From assembly GCA_015679605.1 (NCBI GenBank), contig JAAAVE010000283.1:1-18035 (forward strand): a stretch of DNA of 18,035 nucleotides, in the 5' to 3' direction. The translations under genes and the position numbers were made by a program. Source of the DNA: Podila epigama. Lineage: Eukaryota; Mortierellomycota; Mortierellomycetes; Mortierellales; Mortierellaceae. Shown in pieces: positions 16,725-18,035 of this stretch. The first letter of the stretch is position 1. Each line of letters begins with the position of its first letter. The notes under the pieces were generated by a model. It did no database searches and was not told the origin of the DNA. It saw nothing but the letters and a program-made list of their open reading frames with translations.

Positions 16725-17538
16725 TAGCTAAAATAAAAGCTAACAACGAGCATGACATTCACGGGAATAGAAACACTTGCTCTCACTAAGAAGCATGGAT
16801 TCTCAAGCATGAATGTTCGCAGAAAACCAGTGTAAAATGCGAATATTCGCATTCAAGCTTGACAACCTCTGCTGAGAAGGACGATTCAGTGGGCTTCTAC
16901 CTACCTCTGCTACGGCTGCACTCCGAAATAGATTTTTTAAGCTTAGTTTCTTTCATCGTCTTGCAAAATACACAATTTCCATAGCACACCTAGTGATTCT
17001 GTGACACTGAGGCACTCAAAACCAGCTTGACTCTGACCACTTTGAACTTGAATGAGAACGTAATCGCCCCATTGGTACGCAAGGGCTTGCCTATGCACTT
17101 GATGCAAACTCAACAGTGACCATTGATGGTGCCATATTTACATATGTAGCGAATTATCTGTGGATATCCTATTACCATCTATTACCCAGTTTACTCCGTT
17201 AATAAAAACAAGCCATCTTTCTATGCAACCACCTTCATTGACGTTCGGGCACAAGCAACCATTATCGCGTTATGGACTCATTGAAGATGTTAGGTGATGT
17301 CTCGTCAGTGTACGAGACCCACGTGAAGCGTGAAGGACATCTGCAAGATGGCCAATGAGAAAGACTAGCTACATCTTGTTGCAGAGTTTCCTTGAAGCCA
17401 TACTAGTGACCACAAATTAACGACAATGGTGTGCACAACACAAATGGTCGTGCACTCTTCCTCACGCTCCTCTCTCATACATTATCGTTGTTTATTTCGT
17501 ACCTCTATCTCTCTACTCACAACAACCTAACGGCAGCA
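16725..17538. other. Gene-poor stretch with palindromes and decayed-looking ORF pieces
   Basis: No gene can be supported. It contains a perfect 14-base palindrome at 16838-16851 nested in a larger imperfect inverted repeat (16804-16861). A 7-base-stem hairpin sits at 17299-17318. On the + strand at about 17065-17215 one frame reads LAYALDANSTVTIDGAIF before stop codons. This has a protein-like look but no start, splice signals or family I can name, which fits a decayed gene or element. Confidence 0.4.
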
Positions 17539-17628
17539 ATGGAAGATACTCAATTTGTTTCGCTTGAAGAGGTTCCCAGAGAAATGAGAATACCCATCGA
17601 ACATGTTGGATGGGCAAAATGCCACTAA
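17539..17628 (+). pseudogene. Short ORF, possibly the 5' stub of a lost gene (29 aa)
   Basis: I do not recognise it. A CT- and CA-rich leader of fungal 5' UTR type (17455-17535) precedes an ATG and 29 codons. The product is acidic (MEDTQFVSLEEVPREM) and stops at 17626-17628. It ends 56 bases before the stop codon of the convergent Smr gene. A proper-looking leader with a very short ORF suggests a truncated gene start, but it may be a small gene or chance. Confidence 0.2.
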
Positions 17629-17684
17629 CTGGGCATCATATAAGGTATATGTTATGTAACACACTCACTGTCCTTGGAGTCTGT

Positions 17685-18035
17685 TCAACGACGTGACCGG
17701 AACAAGGAAGCGACAACGCCAAAGAGACTTCGAAAAAAGCTATCGATCCAGCCAATGTCTGCTTCGCCCTCTGCGGGCTCGATGTAAATACAACCTGCAT
17801 TAGGGCGATTTGGTGTTGCCTTGACATGGAACTCTTGGACAAGACCCGCCACTGCTGGCTTTATCTTTGCAATTTTGTTCATAGAGTTTTTGCCTTGGCC
17901 GACAATGATGATCAAATATGGCTCCTTGTTCTTGACAAAGAGCGCAAGCCTTTCACGGGTCACCTCCAGGGCCTCGGTCACCTTTAGTCCATGGAGATCC
18001 AATTCATGTGCTGGACGGTGTGCATTGTTTGCTGA
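17685..18035 (-). CDS. Smr-domain protein, C-terminal part (cut by window edge)
   Basis: The frame is open from the right edge to a TGA at 17687-17685: 116 codons of the C-terminus. The Smr domain is clear. It has the LDLHGL motif (near 18002-17985), then EALEVTRERLALF, the IIVGQGKNS loop (in place of the usual TGRGxHS) and NRPNAGCIYIEP at the end. Smr domains bind or cut nucleic acid and occur at the C-terminus of MutS2 and of eukaryotic proteins with DUF1771 or CUE modules. The part that would decide the subtype lies outside the window. The last about 25 residues (WIDSFFRSLFGVVASLF, then Arg-rich) form a hydrophobic to amphipathic tail after the domain. The His of the TGRGxHS loop is replaced by Asn, which may affect activity (inference). 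Confidence 0.85.
   Translation of the reverse strand, partial: SANNAHRPAHELDLHGLKVTEALEVTRERLALFVKNKEPYLIIIVGQGKNSMNKIAKIKPAVAGLVQEFHVKATPNRPNAGCIYIEPAEGEADIGWIDSFFRSLFGVVASLFRSRR

Overview
The window is nuclear DNA of a filamentous fungus. The genes are protein-coding, rich in short introns (mostly 75-160 bases, GT...AG, usually TAG or CAG acceptors), and tightly packed on both strands. The farnesyltransferase beta subunit and a FYVE-like/RING ubiquitin ligase look closer to animal than to yeast proteins. Together with the intron density this suggests an early-diverging fungus, perhaps Mortierella-like; the lineage is an inference and was not tested. I found no rRNA, tRNA, CRISPR array or recognisable transposase.

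Layout, left to right. (1) 70-1237 (-): linker histone H1, its last exon off the left edge, with a 739-base intron. (2) 2365-6741 (+): a 13-exon ITC1/ACF1-type subunit of an ISWI chromatin remodeller, divergent from H1. (3) 7086-8547 (-): a membrane RING-CH (MARCH-type) ubiquitin ligase. (4) 8729-10430 (-): an ALY/REF (Yra1) mRNA-export adaptor whose first intron is 790 bases. (5) 10874-12939 (+): protein farnesyltransferase beta subunit (Ram1/FNTB), 8 exons. (6) 13036-15079 (-): a FYVE-like/SAP-like/RING-HC ubiquitin ligase of the RNF34/RFFL type, 6 exons. (7) 15080-17684: about 2.6 kb that is poor in genes, with three TATA-bearing tandem repeats, palindromes and a few weak orphan ORFs. (8) 17685-18035 (-): the C-terminal part of an Smr-domain protein, cut by the right edge.

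The six complete or nearly complete genes are housekeeping genes of nuclear function (H1, ISWI subunit, mRNA export), protein modification (farnesylation) and ubiquitination (two E3 ligases). I see no operon-like pathway. H1 and the ISWI subunit do share one divergent intergenic region, and both act on nucleosome linkers or spacing. Exon structures were deduced by eye from splice signals, reading-frame continuity and family conservation. For every gene called complete, the exon lengths sum to a whole number of codons.

The most notable observation is the long first intron of the ALY/REF gene. From memory, budding-yeast YRA1 has an equally abnormal long intron (about 766 bases) at what appears to be the same codon boundary in the RRM, and uses it for autoregulation.
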